NCBI GenBank assembly: GCA_025403435.1
Contig: JAJQZP010000045.1
Span: forward strand, 558,001-622,000
Direction: 5' to 3'
Length of the DNA stretch: 64,000 nt
DNA from: Artocarpus heterophyllus
Taxonomy: Eukaryota > Streptophyta > Magnoliopsida > Rosales > Moraceae
Shown: positions 24,717-35,480 of the stretch, in pieces
Layout of the letters: every line of letters begins with the position of its first letter
How positions within the stretch are numbered: the first letter of the stretch is position 1
The notes under the pieces: generated by a model
Database searches by the model: none
Told to the model about the DNA's origin: nothing
The model's input: only the letters and a program-made list of their open reading frames with translations
Position numbers and translations under genes: made by a program

Positions 24717-25640
24717 TCAATGCATTTTCATCTTCTTAGCCTTGGACCTCGTAATTGGGCCTTCTTGGATGCTCAAAGGATTATTTGGACCGTTGGTGTT
24801 GTTGTCGCCTTGGATCCCATCATTCCCCCTTTCCTCAAAAGGATTTGTCCTCAAATCGTCTCCTACATCAAAAGGAGAATGATCAAAAACATTAAAGGTA
24901 GCACTTACATTATACTCACCTGGAAGATCCAACTTGTAACTATTGTCATTGATTTTGGCTACAACTTGAAATGGACCATCTCCTCTTGGCTATAACTTTG
25001 AACGCCTTTGCTCAGGGAATCTTTCCTTGCGTAAATGAATCCAAACCCAATCTTTGGGTTCAAACACAACTTTCTTGCGCCCCTTCTTGGCTTGAATTGC
25101 ATATTGCTCCGTCCTCTTCACTATGTGCTGCCTCACCTTTTCACGTAGTTGCCTAACAAGTTCAGCCTTCTTCTTACCATCCAAACTAGCCTTTTCCTCA
25201 ATGAGCAATGGTAATAAGTCCAATGGAGTTAGTGGATTAAAACCATAAATAATTTCAAATGGTGAATGGTTAGTGGCGGAATGAATGCTTCTATTATACG
25301 CAAATTCAACATGTGATAAACATTCTTCCTAATTTTTCAAATTCTTCCCAATAACAACACGTAATAAAGTAGATAAAGTTTTGTTTACGACCTCAGTTTG
25401 TCCATCGGTTTCAGGGTGACAAGTAGTTGAAAATGACAACTTTGTTCCCAATTTTTCCCACAAAGTCTTCCAAACGTAGGTTAAGAACTTTACATCTCAG
25501 ACGGAAACAATGGTTTCTGGGACTCCATGCAAACGCACCACTTCTTTGAAAAATAACTCTGCAACGTTCTTTGCATCATCAAATTTGTGGCATGGAATTT
25601 AGTGCACCTCTTTTATCTTCTTTAGCCTTGGGCCTCTTTA
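24717..25640 (-). pseudogene. Ty3/gypsy pol 3' end (integrase C-terminus), degraded
   Basis: On the minus strand the segment 25223-24990 reads LTPLDLLPL-like start, KKAELVRQLREKVRQHIVKR, then KKVVFEPKDWVWIHLRKERF. Segment 24932-24717 continues with YKLDLPGEYNVSATFNV, SPFDVGDDLRTNPFEERGND. These are the chromodomain-less integrase tail and the conserved closing region of plant Ty3/gypsy polyproteins. A stop after RRSKL and the absence of the catalytic integrase core, RT and LTRs show a dead fragment. A ~75-bp piece (about 24735-24830) is repeated at 25620-25695. Confidence 0.8.
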
Positions 25641-26699
25641 GATGCTCAAAGGATTATTTGGACCGTTGCAGTTGCTACCGCCTTGGATCCCATCAATGAT
25701 TCTACTTTTACCTATTAAACATATGAATATCCTCCAGCAAAAATATTATTTTTTATTTCTTTTTACAGTGCATAAAACAATGCTAGAAAATAATTGTGAC
25801 ATACATTTTGGTATATTAGGGAACTATTGTTCCTGAATTTGATGTTAAAAGATTTCAAAACGAGTGGTTAAGTTATATACAAGTATGGTCGTCTTAATTG
25901 AATTTTGAATGTGTTGGATTTCAACATTTTGTTTTGTTTATTATCTTTTAATTCAATTTGTTGGTAACTTTAACTTTTTACACGAATTTGATATTTTTAT
26001 TAATAAAAAAAAGTGATAGACTAGTAGGAATAAAAATTGGTTAAAATATAATACAAGATATATTTATAAATTTATAAATCTATTATATAAGATATTAAAA
26101 TAATTTAGGGATATTTATTAATATGGTGGGGTAAAATATGTTCATTTCAAAAAATAATCAAAGTTACATATTTGAATAAATGGATAAAAAAATATTAAAT
26201 ATATTTAGCAAAGAAATTAATTTTAGCATATATATATATTTTAGTTTAGGAACAATACATTTGGCACAATTTTGCATATTTAATGTTTTTTATATATTTA
26301 TTTAACATTATTAATAAGTTTCGCATATGTTTTTTTAACATAAAAACTAAATATAGTACAAATTTTAGCATATGGACTATATATAGAGAGAGGATAGTTG
26401 AAGGACTATTTATGAGGTAAAATTAGCTTTTTTCATCTGAAATTTAACAAAGGAACCATTCATGACACACTTTTTAAATTCAGAAACTATTTATGGGACA
26501 AGAATAAGTACATGGATCAATTCTAAATAGAGAAAAGAATTCGTAGACTATTCGTGAATTTATCCATATATATATATATTTATATATATATATATTAGGA
26601 AGAAAGAGCAAAATAGCATATTTAAGTTAAACCTTAGTAAATAATATGATATAGTTTAAAAATGTATAATAAATAGTATATCATGAGAAATTGAATGAT

Positions 26700-28790
26700 A
26701 TCTCATGAAAAATTGAGAACAAAAATCTTAAAATACCCCATCTTTTTATCCTTTAACTCTTACTCTCCTCCGCTGGAACCGTTACTGGCTAAGAAATACA
26801 ATATTTACCGAAAAACACCGTATTTATTATGTAATACAAAAATTCACCGATGACTTCATCGGACCGTCGGTGGCCGAGAAATACAATATTTACTGAAAAA
26901 TACAGTATTTACCATGTACTACAAAAATTTAGCGGTGACTTTACGGGATCATCGGAGGTCAAAAATATAATATTTACCAAGAAATATTGTATTTACCATG
27001 TAATACAAAAATTTACCCGCGACTTTGCAGGGCCAATGATGGTCAGAAATACAATATTTATCAAGAAATATCGCATTTATCGTGTAATATAAAAATTCAC
27101 TGGTGACTTTGCCAGACCATATGATGGCCGTGAAATACAAGACTTATCGATAATTATTGTATTTATCGTGCACTACAAAAATTCACCGGCGACTTTAATG
27201 GACCGTTGACGGTCGTGAAATACAATATTTACCTAGAAATACTATATTACCGTGTAATACAAAGATTTCACCGACGACTTCAACGAACTGCCAGTAGCCA
27301 AGAAATACAATATTTACTAAGGAATACAAAAGTTCACCTGCTACTTCGTCGGACCTCTGATGGCCGAGAAATACAATATTTCACATAAAATACTATATTA
27401 CTATGTTAATATAAAAAATTCATCGACGACTTCATAGGACAGATGACGGTCAAAAAATACAACATTTACCACGAAATACTGTATTTATCATATAAATACA
27501 AAAATTTACCAGTGATTTTGTCGGACTGTTGGCGGTCAAAAAATATAGTATTTCATTAGAAATATACTATTTTACTTGAAAATACTGTATTACTGTGTAA
27601 ATACAAAAAGTTACCTGTGACTTCACCAAACTGCTGATGGCTAGAAAATACAGTATAAACCTTGTAATATTGTATTACACTATAAATATTATATTTCACT
27701 GGTGACTTCAACGGGCTATCGACGGCCTGAAAATATAGAATTAATCTTGTAATACTATTTTTACAATGTAAATACTATCTTTCATAGGCAACTTCGACAG
27801 ATAGCAAGCATCAAGGAAGTATAATATTAACCTTGTAATACTGTATTACAATATAAATACTATATCTATATTAGATACAAAAATTTACCGACGATATCGT
27901 CGGATACCATTGGCACTGGCATCGTCATTGGTGGCCAAAAAATATGATATTTCACTTTTAACATCATTTTCCCATATTTAAAAAAAAAAAAAAACACTAC
28001 ACAAAAAATAAAACAAAAATTTGATAAAAAACAAAACAACCATATCTGATCAAAATTTAATCCAATAAACAAATCAAAGAAACAAATCAAAATTCCAAAT
28101 CTGAACAAAAACAACATAAAAACCTAGATCTAAGCCAAAGAAAAAATAAACTTCACCATTTCTCTCTCTCTCTCTCTTTCTTTCTTTAGATTCTTTTTTT
28201 TAATACCAAATTCCAGATCGAACTCTGCCCAACCATAGTCCCTTCGCCAGACCAGACCTCTAGTGCCATTCCCTTTGGTCCCTTCTACTCACCGGGCACG
28301 AACCTCTGTGGATCTCATCGTTGATTTCAATGTGAGCTTCAACAACTTCCAACAGCAACATTGACGAGGCAGATCAGGAAAATCAGAGGAAAGGGAGTGA
28401 GGAGAGAAAGAAGAAGAGAGAGAGGGAAGGAAGATCAAAAAATCAAATGAAAAAGAGAGAGAGAGATCACGAATCCGTGATGCGATACCAGATCGCAACC
28501 ATCAGAACAACGGCTTTGACGTGACTCGACGAGCTTAGCTACTCTCTTTGTCTACCTTGAGTTCATCGCTCACCATCTTCGCAGCTCCGGCAGCTCGATG
28601 ACACTGATAGCAAGAGAGACAAACGAAGATCTGGAGAGAGACGGAGACCTAGATGAGGGAAAGAAGTAAACGAAGGATAGGGAGAGACTTATCAACTATC
28701 GACATTGGTGAGTAGAGTGAATAGAAGAGGAAAAAAAATCCAAATCTATTATGAGGGTATTTTTGGGTTTTTAATAGTTTCAAAATCCTT
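26700..28790. mobile_element. Candidate TIR element carrying a minisatellite
   Basis: The left end (AAAATCTTAAAATACCCC) resembles the complement of the right end (GAGGGTATTTTTGGGTTTTT at about 28753-28775). Inside are the 85-bp minisatellite (26790-27960), an A-rich stretch, and CT/GA-rich DNA with GC-richer non-open sequence (28130-28700). The layout is like that of the element at 10235-11850, suggesting one family. No transposase is seen, so the class is unknown. Confidence 0.4.
26790..27960. repeat. Minisatellite, about 13 diverged units of ~85 bp
   Basis: Each unit has the same order of blocks: AAATACAATATTTACC, a GTATTTACCATGTAATACAAAAATT-type block, then CACCGRYGACTTYRTCGG and a GGACCGTCGGTGG-type block. 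Units begin near 26793, 26878, 26962 and so on to about 27880, with spacing between 70 and 105 bp. Units on the left are the most regular and those on the right are longer and more degenerate. Confidence 0.85.
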
Positions 28791-29304
28791 ATTTTTTAAA
28801 ATCCACTATATATATATATATATTTTACTTTTTCAAATTATTTGGCATAATTTACTATTAGCATGTCAAAATCTGACATTTGGTGCAATTTCTCTATATC
28901 TTATTCTATCAATTCTTTTTTCTCTCTCCTTTTGTCAATGTCCAATGAACAAAAAGAAATTGATAACTCTGGAGGTTGTGAATATTACTCACGAACTAAT
29001 TTTTAATGAGCTAAAATCTCTCCAATTTAAAAATTAATAAGCATATTTGGCAATTCCATTATATTAGCGTTAAATACTCACGGTTTTCATCCTCTTGAAC
29101 AAGCATAACTAGGTTGGGTCACAAGTAGCTCACAAGTCATTAACTCATGGTTGGGATGAGAATTTAAAGAGGATAATAAATAAAATCATGCACGATAGGA
29201 TGACTACATGGCCACACTACCGCTGGCTGTCACTACTGCTAGAGTGTGAAGAAAAATCTGTGGTCCTATTTACAAATGAATGATTATAAATTCCATTTAA
29301 AGAA
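28791..29304. other. Gene-free AT-rich stretch
   Basis: A TA microsatellite lies at about 28808-28823. No recognisable coding or repeat structure was found beyond that. Confidence 0.4.
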
Positions 29305-30475
29305 GGGAAATGCTATGGTGGTAGGCAAAAAGAAATTCTTCGCAGGTGGAGTATGCTATAAAGACTATTAGATCTTGATCACATGCGAGCTCCACAACTA
29401 AATTGTCTAAAACTCCATCCCTTCCTCCAACAAAGCCTACTCCGACGATAGCATCGGCCTGATCTTGCTTCCTCCCCTGACGATGACGCCGACCAAACTA
29501 CTCTTTACCGATAACGACGCGATCTCATTCCTTCTCCACCGCCAGGAAAGCGTACCTCTGCAGCCTCCTTTGACGGCGCCAGAGGAGCCCAATCACCACC
29601 TAAGTCCATCAACGGAGCTGTTGAGAGCTCTCGATCTTGAACACCCGACCCCCACACTACGTCACTGTGCTACGATCAAGTGTTGTGCCACAGTCGTTGA
29701 TTAGCTCCTCCACTGTGAGATTTGAGAACGCTGAGTGCTTTTGTGTTTTTGAAGTTGAAGAAGACGACCATAAGATCGTTTGAGCGCCCATATCTACAAC
29801 ATGGAATATTAGGTCTGTGTTTTAGTGGAAGAGATCCAATGATTGTGAGCGCGCAAGGGGTGAGATTTAAAGGCAGAAATGAGTAGGAGCCGACTTGATG
29901 CCGAGGATGGAGCGTAGTGGTAGGTTGGCCGACAATCATGGTGGATGGCAGTGGGGTTTTTCTTGGGGTAGCAGAGGGTTGGGGAGGGGTCGCAACCTCC
30001 GTTGAGAAGGTCACGTGTTGCAACATCATAGACGATAACGCGGTTAAGTTGTTGGATGAGGCGGCGACCCTTGTTGGCGGCTACAAGCGACGGGGTTGAG
30101 ATGGCCAGAGGCTCGGTGTGTGGGGTTGAAATGGCCAGAGGTTGGAAGCGACGGGATTAAGATAAGTTGGAAACGATAGGGTTGAGATGGCCATAGGCTG
30201 GAAGCCACAGGGATAAGCTTGATGGAGGTTGGGCGTGATGGCACTGGGCCGTTTAGGGGGCAGCGGCGATGGCTGGGAAGGAGGTTTATAAATGAAATTT
30301 TGTTTGTACGTTTTTAAAATATTTTTTTATTCTATTTTGGTAACAAATTGGTGTTGGAGGAACTGTGTAAACCCCTATTGAGATCTAATATTGATCATCA
30401 CATCATTCTCAACAAGTGGAGAATAAAAATTCTCCACCATAGATCTTCCAAAAAGATAGGAAATGCTAATAATTT
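29305..30475. mobile_element. Candidate TIR element with GC-rich interior
   Basis: The left end (GAAATGCTATGGTGG, CAGGTGGAGTATGC, ATTAGATCTTGATCAC) is matched by the complement of the right end (AGCATTTCCTATC, TATGGTGGAGAATT, GTGATGATCAATATTAGATCTC). The interior 29440-30290 is markedly richer in G and C than its surroundings and has ORFs on both strands (29465-29704 plus; 30029-29676 and 30244-30044 minus) with Pro-rich, low-similarity translations that I do not recognise. Short repeats of GGTTGAGATGGCCAGAGG occur at 30095-30215. Confidence 0.45.
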
Positions 30476-30864
30476 ATCTTTTCCTTTTCCCTTTTTTGTC
30501 CCTAGTTTGTCAATATAAAAAAACCAAAATAATCAACCACTTTAATAACAAGTAGTCGTTCCCATTAGTTGTCAGCCTTATTGTTATCTTTTCCTAAATT
30601 GAGATAAGAATTTCAGAATCTGAATGAAAATGGATTTATTTGATAAATATAAATTTGAAGGAATACAGGACAAAAAGTTACAGCACCAGGTTCTCAATCA
30701 ACATTCATCTGTCCTTTTTCCCCTCTCCCTCTTTTTGTTTTTTTGTTTACAATACAACTCCATAAAATAACACACTTACGCAGAGATTTCTGCTTAACTT
30801 TTATTTTCGTGCGAGTAACTGATCTCATATATCTGAAAACCAACTGATATGTTGAATCTCATAG

Positions 30865-33800
30865 CTAAGCCAAAAATAGAGCTTTACACTGCTCAGCTGT
30901 ATCGTCAGGGCTAGTAACTGCCAAAAAGAACAGTTTTTATTTTCTGATAATAGTAGTTCTTGATAAATATATTTTTGCTTGATAATAACAACCAAAAGGA
31001 GTGTATTTTCTTCAGATTAATTAATGTGATGGAATGTGGGAAAGTGGAACGTCAACGGAAGAGAGAAACGATTTTCTACCAAGCATAATTTATTAATACT
31101 CGAAACTGGTTAGTAGTTTGAAGCACTTGAAAAATCTTGGTAAGACCATATTGAGCTAGAGAATTTGATATTGTTTCATCTGAAAAGAAAATCTATCTAT
31201 TTAGATATTGACATTGAAACATGGGGAAACTTAGCGCACTTTGTTTTTATCAATTCTCTTCTCTTGATTTTTTTTTTCCACGTCGCTTCTTATGTCTATT
31301 AAAACGTCTAACCTAAGCCTTTTAAAAAGTCATAGCTTACCTGTGTGACCTACGGTTCGTTCAGATTCATAAATTTCATGGTCATTTCCACCCTGCACAA
31401 ACAATAAATAAACCTTCACAAACATGAAAAATGAAAAAGACACCAACCAGTGATTGACTACCAAAAATACAACTAGAACCAAAATAGTCTCACAGACTTC
31501 TCAAATTTCTTGGCTTGTTAATTCATAGATGAGTTCTAATAAGAAAATATTCATGCAAAGTTGAGAATATACGAGTGTTTGTTTTCCTTCATCTGCTGGA
31601 TGCTACTACCACAAAGCCAAATATTTCTTAGAACAATTATTTACGAAAGCCAAAGGTACTTAAACATGGAAAGATACAATTCAAGCATCTAATACTTGCA
31701 AATAAATTTTACTTGCAACGCCAAACAAACGGAATGCAGAAAATTAAAACATATACGACAGAAAAGCATAAGAGATAGTTTAAAAACAAGAATTAAAATA
31801 TATGGTAGCAAGTAAAAAATTAGGGTTAGAAAGAAAACCATGCTAGAGCAATGAAAAATGAAATTGCAGCTCACCTTGTAAGTTTTGTCTCCAAAGAAGT
31901 GGATTTCTTGAAAATCATCAAGGTATCTCAAGCAGTATGTTTTGTCCCAACCTTGAGGGAAGACCTATTGCAAGGAATATAAACTGAACATAACCCTATG
32001 CTAGCACTTCCAACCAATTTCACTAAACCTTTGTGTGTATGTGCTACAACATGTGTCTTGGGAAACTAAACCATAAGTATTCAGTAACTGCCACTCACAT
32101 CAAAGCTAATCTGTCCTCCTATAGAAAAAGTCAAGTTAAGATGAGCAAACCTCTCCCTGAGGACAGAAACCATTTTGGGGCGTATATTGTGAACCTGAAA
32201 AAAAAATCACATTTTTCAAGTTGCAGCAACAAATAGATGGTTTTTTTTTTGGACTCAACGAAAACTCTTTTGACATCATGGGAAAAAGGTATTTTACCTT
32301 ATCATATCTTTCAAATTCATCCCTTTCTTCTTGGCTACAATTTCTCCCAATTGGTGATACATTGATCATCCCACTTCGAAACTCTATAAATGTTCCCCTA
32401 GCGTTAAGGAAGGAAAATAAACGACTTTTACTATGATTATTATGGTTAAAAATTGAATCTAGTTGTCAGTCTGCTAACCTCTTTATTGGGATATCCAAAT
32501 CAGCAATATAATGAAGTGTAAAATTGATTAACTCCTGCACAGTCATTTGCAAAAAATCACAAACAGCAGATGAATATTTTCTACACACTATTCTAAGCCC
32601 ATGATATGATTCCAAACATAAAGATGCAACAGGATACTACCATCCCACCAAGTTTTTAATTTTAGCAACAAACATATTACACTGATGCTATTAGTAATTT
32701 GTTCGAGACTATCAGATATAGAGAAAATACATTGCTGCAGCTTTGAACATGAACAAATTATATGCTGTTGGGTCATCCTCCATGTACAATGATTTGTGTA
32801 TTTAAAGGGCTATTGCATCAATGCAACATAAAAAAAGGGGCTGTACCTTGAGCTTCTCCTCTCCAAGGAATGACTTCAAGCTCTAAACAAAGGAAAATAC
32901 AAAAATCATCAACGGAATACATATCAAATTGGAAACATGAAAGTTATCATAACAAAATATTTGTTATTTTGTCATGGATCATAAAGATAAAAGTGACAGT
33001 ACTAGTTACACAGGACTGTTTGACCACTTTATTATGCCATGGGACTATTCTTCAAGCTATACCTGGGTTCCAATAAGTTTCCCCTCTTTGTAAGCCACAA
33101 GACCATTCTCCGAAAACACATAATCATAATCATCAATAACTGCACAAAAGTCGATAAAGTTAATTGCTTAGGAATATGAATGTGGAAAATTACATAGTAA
33201 TGTAGATATATAGGACAGTCTCCACGAACAGCTTTCTGCCATATGCGACAACGTCCATAGATTGTACTTCACATTTTCAACTGAATTTGATGCCCAAGAT
33301 GTATAAGTTGTACAGGCTTATTTTTCCTCTTGTTTAGATATTAATAAACACCGACTCAAGCACCTCATGATATCAAGATTAAACATAAAACTAACCTCAT
33401 CTCCTAACAAGTACTAAAACCTGAGTTCCAATCACTAAAGTTTAAATTTATAGCTTGTAAATGCGAATATGTAATCATAATAACTAAATACTCTGCATTC
33501 TCGAACTATGCCAAAATGTCCAAATGGCCATCGAAAATACCTGTCTTCCCAAGCTGCTCTGTTATCTTACTAAGGTCAGATCCTCCCACGACGCCAAATG
33601 TGATGACCTGCAGGCCAACAATGCACTCAGCTTTTGCAAAGTAAAAACAAACCAACACAACTAGAGTTCATAATACTCTAATTGATTATACACCTTCCTG
33701 AGCTCACGCATAAACTCCAGCATCTGCGGCGTAGCCACCTAAAATTTAAGAAGTACTTAGACTCAGAAAATATTATCGCATATAAAAAAAAAAAAAAAGA

Positions 33801-33942
33801 ATTACAGACATTAAATCAAAGTAAGGAACTTTGAAGCATGATAATACAAATCAACATTTACAAAATTCTATACCTTTCTGGGAGCTGTAAGAGTCCCATC
33901 AACATCAAATAGAGCAATCACACCAGGCTTCCTCAATGCCAT
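30865..33942 (-). CDS. PMM: Phosphomannomutase
   Basis: Eleven minus-strand exons give 246 aa, exactly the usual plant length: 33942-33874, 33738-33694, 33607-33541, 33139-33063, 32882-32847, 32534-32479, 32397-32298, 32194-32099, 31964-31875, 31392-31341 and 30917-30865 (TAG). All junctions are GT/AG and phases close. The enzyme interconverts mannose-6-phosphate and mannose-1-phosphate in the cytosol, feeding GDP-mannose, ascorbate and N-glycan synthesis. What is seen: the HAD nucleophile motif DVDGT (Asp13, Asp15), [35 protein letters not shown], and the metal-binding [17 protein letters not shown] block. A probable 5' UTR intron (donor AAAG|GTAAAC near 34180) and a TATA box at 34267-34273 lie upstream. 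A second copy of the promoter and exon 1 lies at 38.1-38.5 kb. Confidence 0.96.
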
Positions 33943-34266
33943 TTGCACTTTTCAACACAATAAGATGTCGAAAACACTAGAAGATAAATGTTCTGCACAA
34001 AGTTCCATTGTAAATCTTTTAATGTTGCAAAAACGAAAAACCACACGGACAAGGATTTGTTGTTCAAATTTAGCACGAATTGAAGGAAACCAAACAGATG
34101 AATAGAAAATATGAAACGAGAAGAGATTATAAGAGGAATGATGCAAAAAGTATAAACGAAAAATGGATTTAGTTTACCTTTGTTTGATTGATGAAAGAGA
34201 AAGCCCAGAAATTGAAGCAGATCTAGTCTTCTTCAATGGCGAAAGCTGGGGAGAGTACCGACAGGG

Positions 34267-34273
34267 ATTTATA
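34267..34273 (-). promoter_or_regulatory. Probable TATA box of PMM
   Basis: The minus strand reads TGTATAAATCCC about 325 bp upstream of the start codon. It sits ~85 bp above the probable 5' UTR donor (AAAG|GTAAAC), which fits a short first non-coding exon. The same motif is kept in the duplicate at 38485-38491. Confidence 0.5.
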
Positions 34274-35268
34274 CAAGTTGCTGAGGACGGAGTTTTTTAT
34301 TTTTTATTTATTTTTATTTTGAGGAGGGAAGAAAGAAAGAAATGGGTAATTTCCGGGATGGATCACGCCGTTCGTCTTTAACATAATAGTTTTTTTTCCC
34401 TCTTTTTTCTTTTTTTAATTATTTTCTATAGAAAACTAAACAATATCAGGAAACTTTATTAATAATTATCAAAATCACAGATGCAATTGATTAAAAAAAA
34501 AAACCATACTTGCAGAACTAAGAGGTAGCTAACATTAAAGGGGATTTTGAAAAGTAACTTTAAGAAAAAATAATTTTAAGTAAATAATTTTTTTTGTAAT
34601 TTTTTAATGTAAAAAAATATACTTTTTGAACATGAAAACTGTTTTAGTTTTTTTTTTTATTTTTACTATGTTTAGGTTCATCTTCTCGTTATAGTTGTTT
34701 TCGTCTTTTTTAAAAAAAAAACTAAACTATCTAAAAAAACATGTTTTTTTATGCCTAAAAAAAATATGTTTTTTTGTGTCAAAAAAAAGAAGCCATTTTA
34801 TCAATTAAGAATTTTTTTTTGCTCTTTTGTCAAAATCTTTCTAACTTGTAAAAAAATTAGTCAAGTGAATAGCAGGTTTTGACATACATGAAATAAATTG
34901 TATATTTACTGGATAATTAGTTTATTTAGTAAGATAAAATCATTTATTTAATTATTTTAGGGGTTAAATAATTTATTTATTAGAAGAATAAATTATTAAT
35001 TTAGTATATATCTTATTTACTTCAAATATTTTAAACCTTCACTCTTTTTAATTTTTTTTTAAAAAAAAACTTTTTACCATCACTTTCCTATAAATTTGAT
35101 TATTCAAAACAAAACTCATTGGCTAGTGTTTTTTTTTTTGTTACCATACCTAATAAAAAAATAACAGTGATAGCTTTTTCGAGAGGACCAGATAACTTGT
35201 TATACAAATCTAACGACTAAAAAAGACTCATCTATATTTTTATTTTTTTCAACTCCGACCCTAGAAAA

Positions 35269-35480
35269 TCTTCAGGCTTTACACGTCAATAAGTGTGTTT
35301 TAGTTCCAAATTTTCTAATGGGATAAGTTTTACACGCATTATTAGTAGCATTAAACCAAGCAAGATTATTTAATCTTCAAGCTTAACATGTCAATAAGTA
35401 TGTTTTAGTTCCAAATTTTCTAGTGGGATAAGTTTTACACGCATTATTAGTAGCATTAAACCAAGCAAGATTATTTAATT
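35269..35480. repeat. Local ~107-bp tandem duplication within copy 1
   Basis: A block with TTCAAGCTTTACACGTCAAT and ending AGCAAGATTATTTAAT occurs twice in direct order here but only once in duplicate copy 2 (about 39136-39243). A similar local repeat of the TTGAAACTCATATAAAAGAT block occurs at about 36818 and 36930. Confidence 0.8.

Larger units (their letters stand above)
23285..26575. mobile_element. Split foldback element with inserts
   Basis: The left arm at about 23290-23410 (ATGTATAGTCCTTGAATTC, TTTGTCTCATAAATAATC, AAAAAGTGTCTCATAAATAG) is matched by the complement of the right arm at about 26395-26560 (GAATAGTCTACGAATTC, CTTGTCCCATAAATAG, AAAAAGTGTGTCATGAATGG). The arms are now about 3 kb apart because a second foldback element and a Ty3/gypsy fragment lie between them. 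The right end runs into an AT microsatellite at 26565-26593. Confidence 0.5.

Noticed and set aside
26790..27960. Possible CRISPR-like array of regularly spaced repeats
   Set aside because: Units are contiguous and diverged with no unique spacers, and the DNA is plant nuclear; it is a minisatellite.
29465..30244. GC-rich ORFs on both strands as possible Pro-rich genes
   Set aside because: They overlap each other, lack known domains and lie between inverted ends of a transposon-like element.
33952..34146. 64-codon upstream ORF ending just before the PMM start codon, also present in the duplicate (38170-38364)
   Set aside because: It lies inside the probable 5' UTR intron (donor AAAG|GTAAAC near 34180), and its conservation follows from the DNA duplication.
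34163..34381. 72-codon plus-strand ORF repeated at 38381-38599
   Set aside because: Repeated only because the PMM promoter region is duplicated; it is antisense to the 5' UTR and has no domain.
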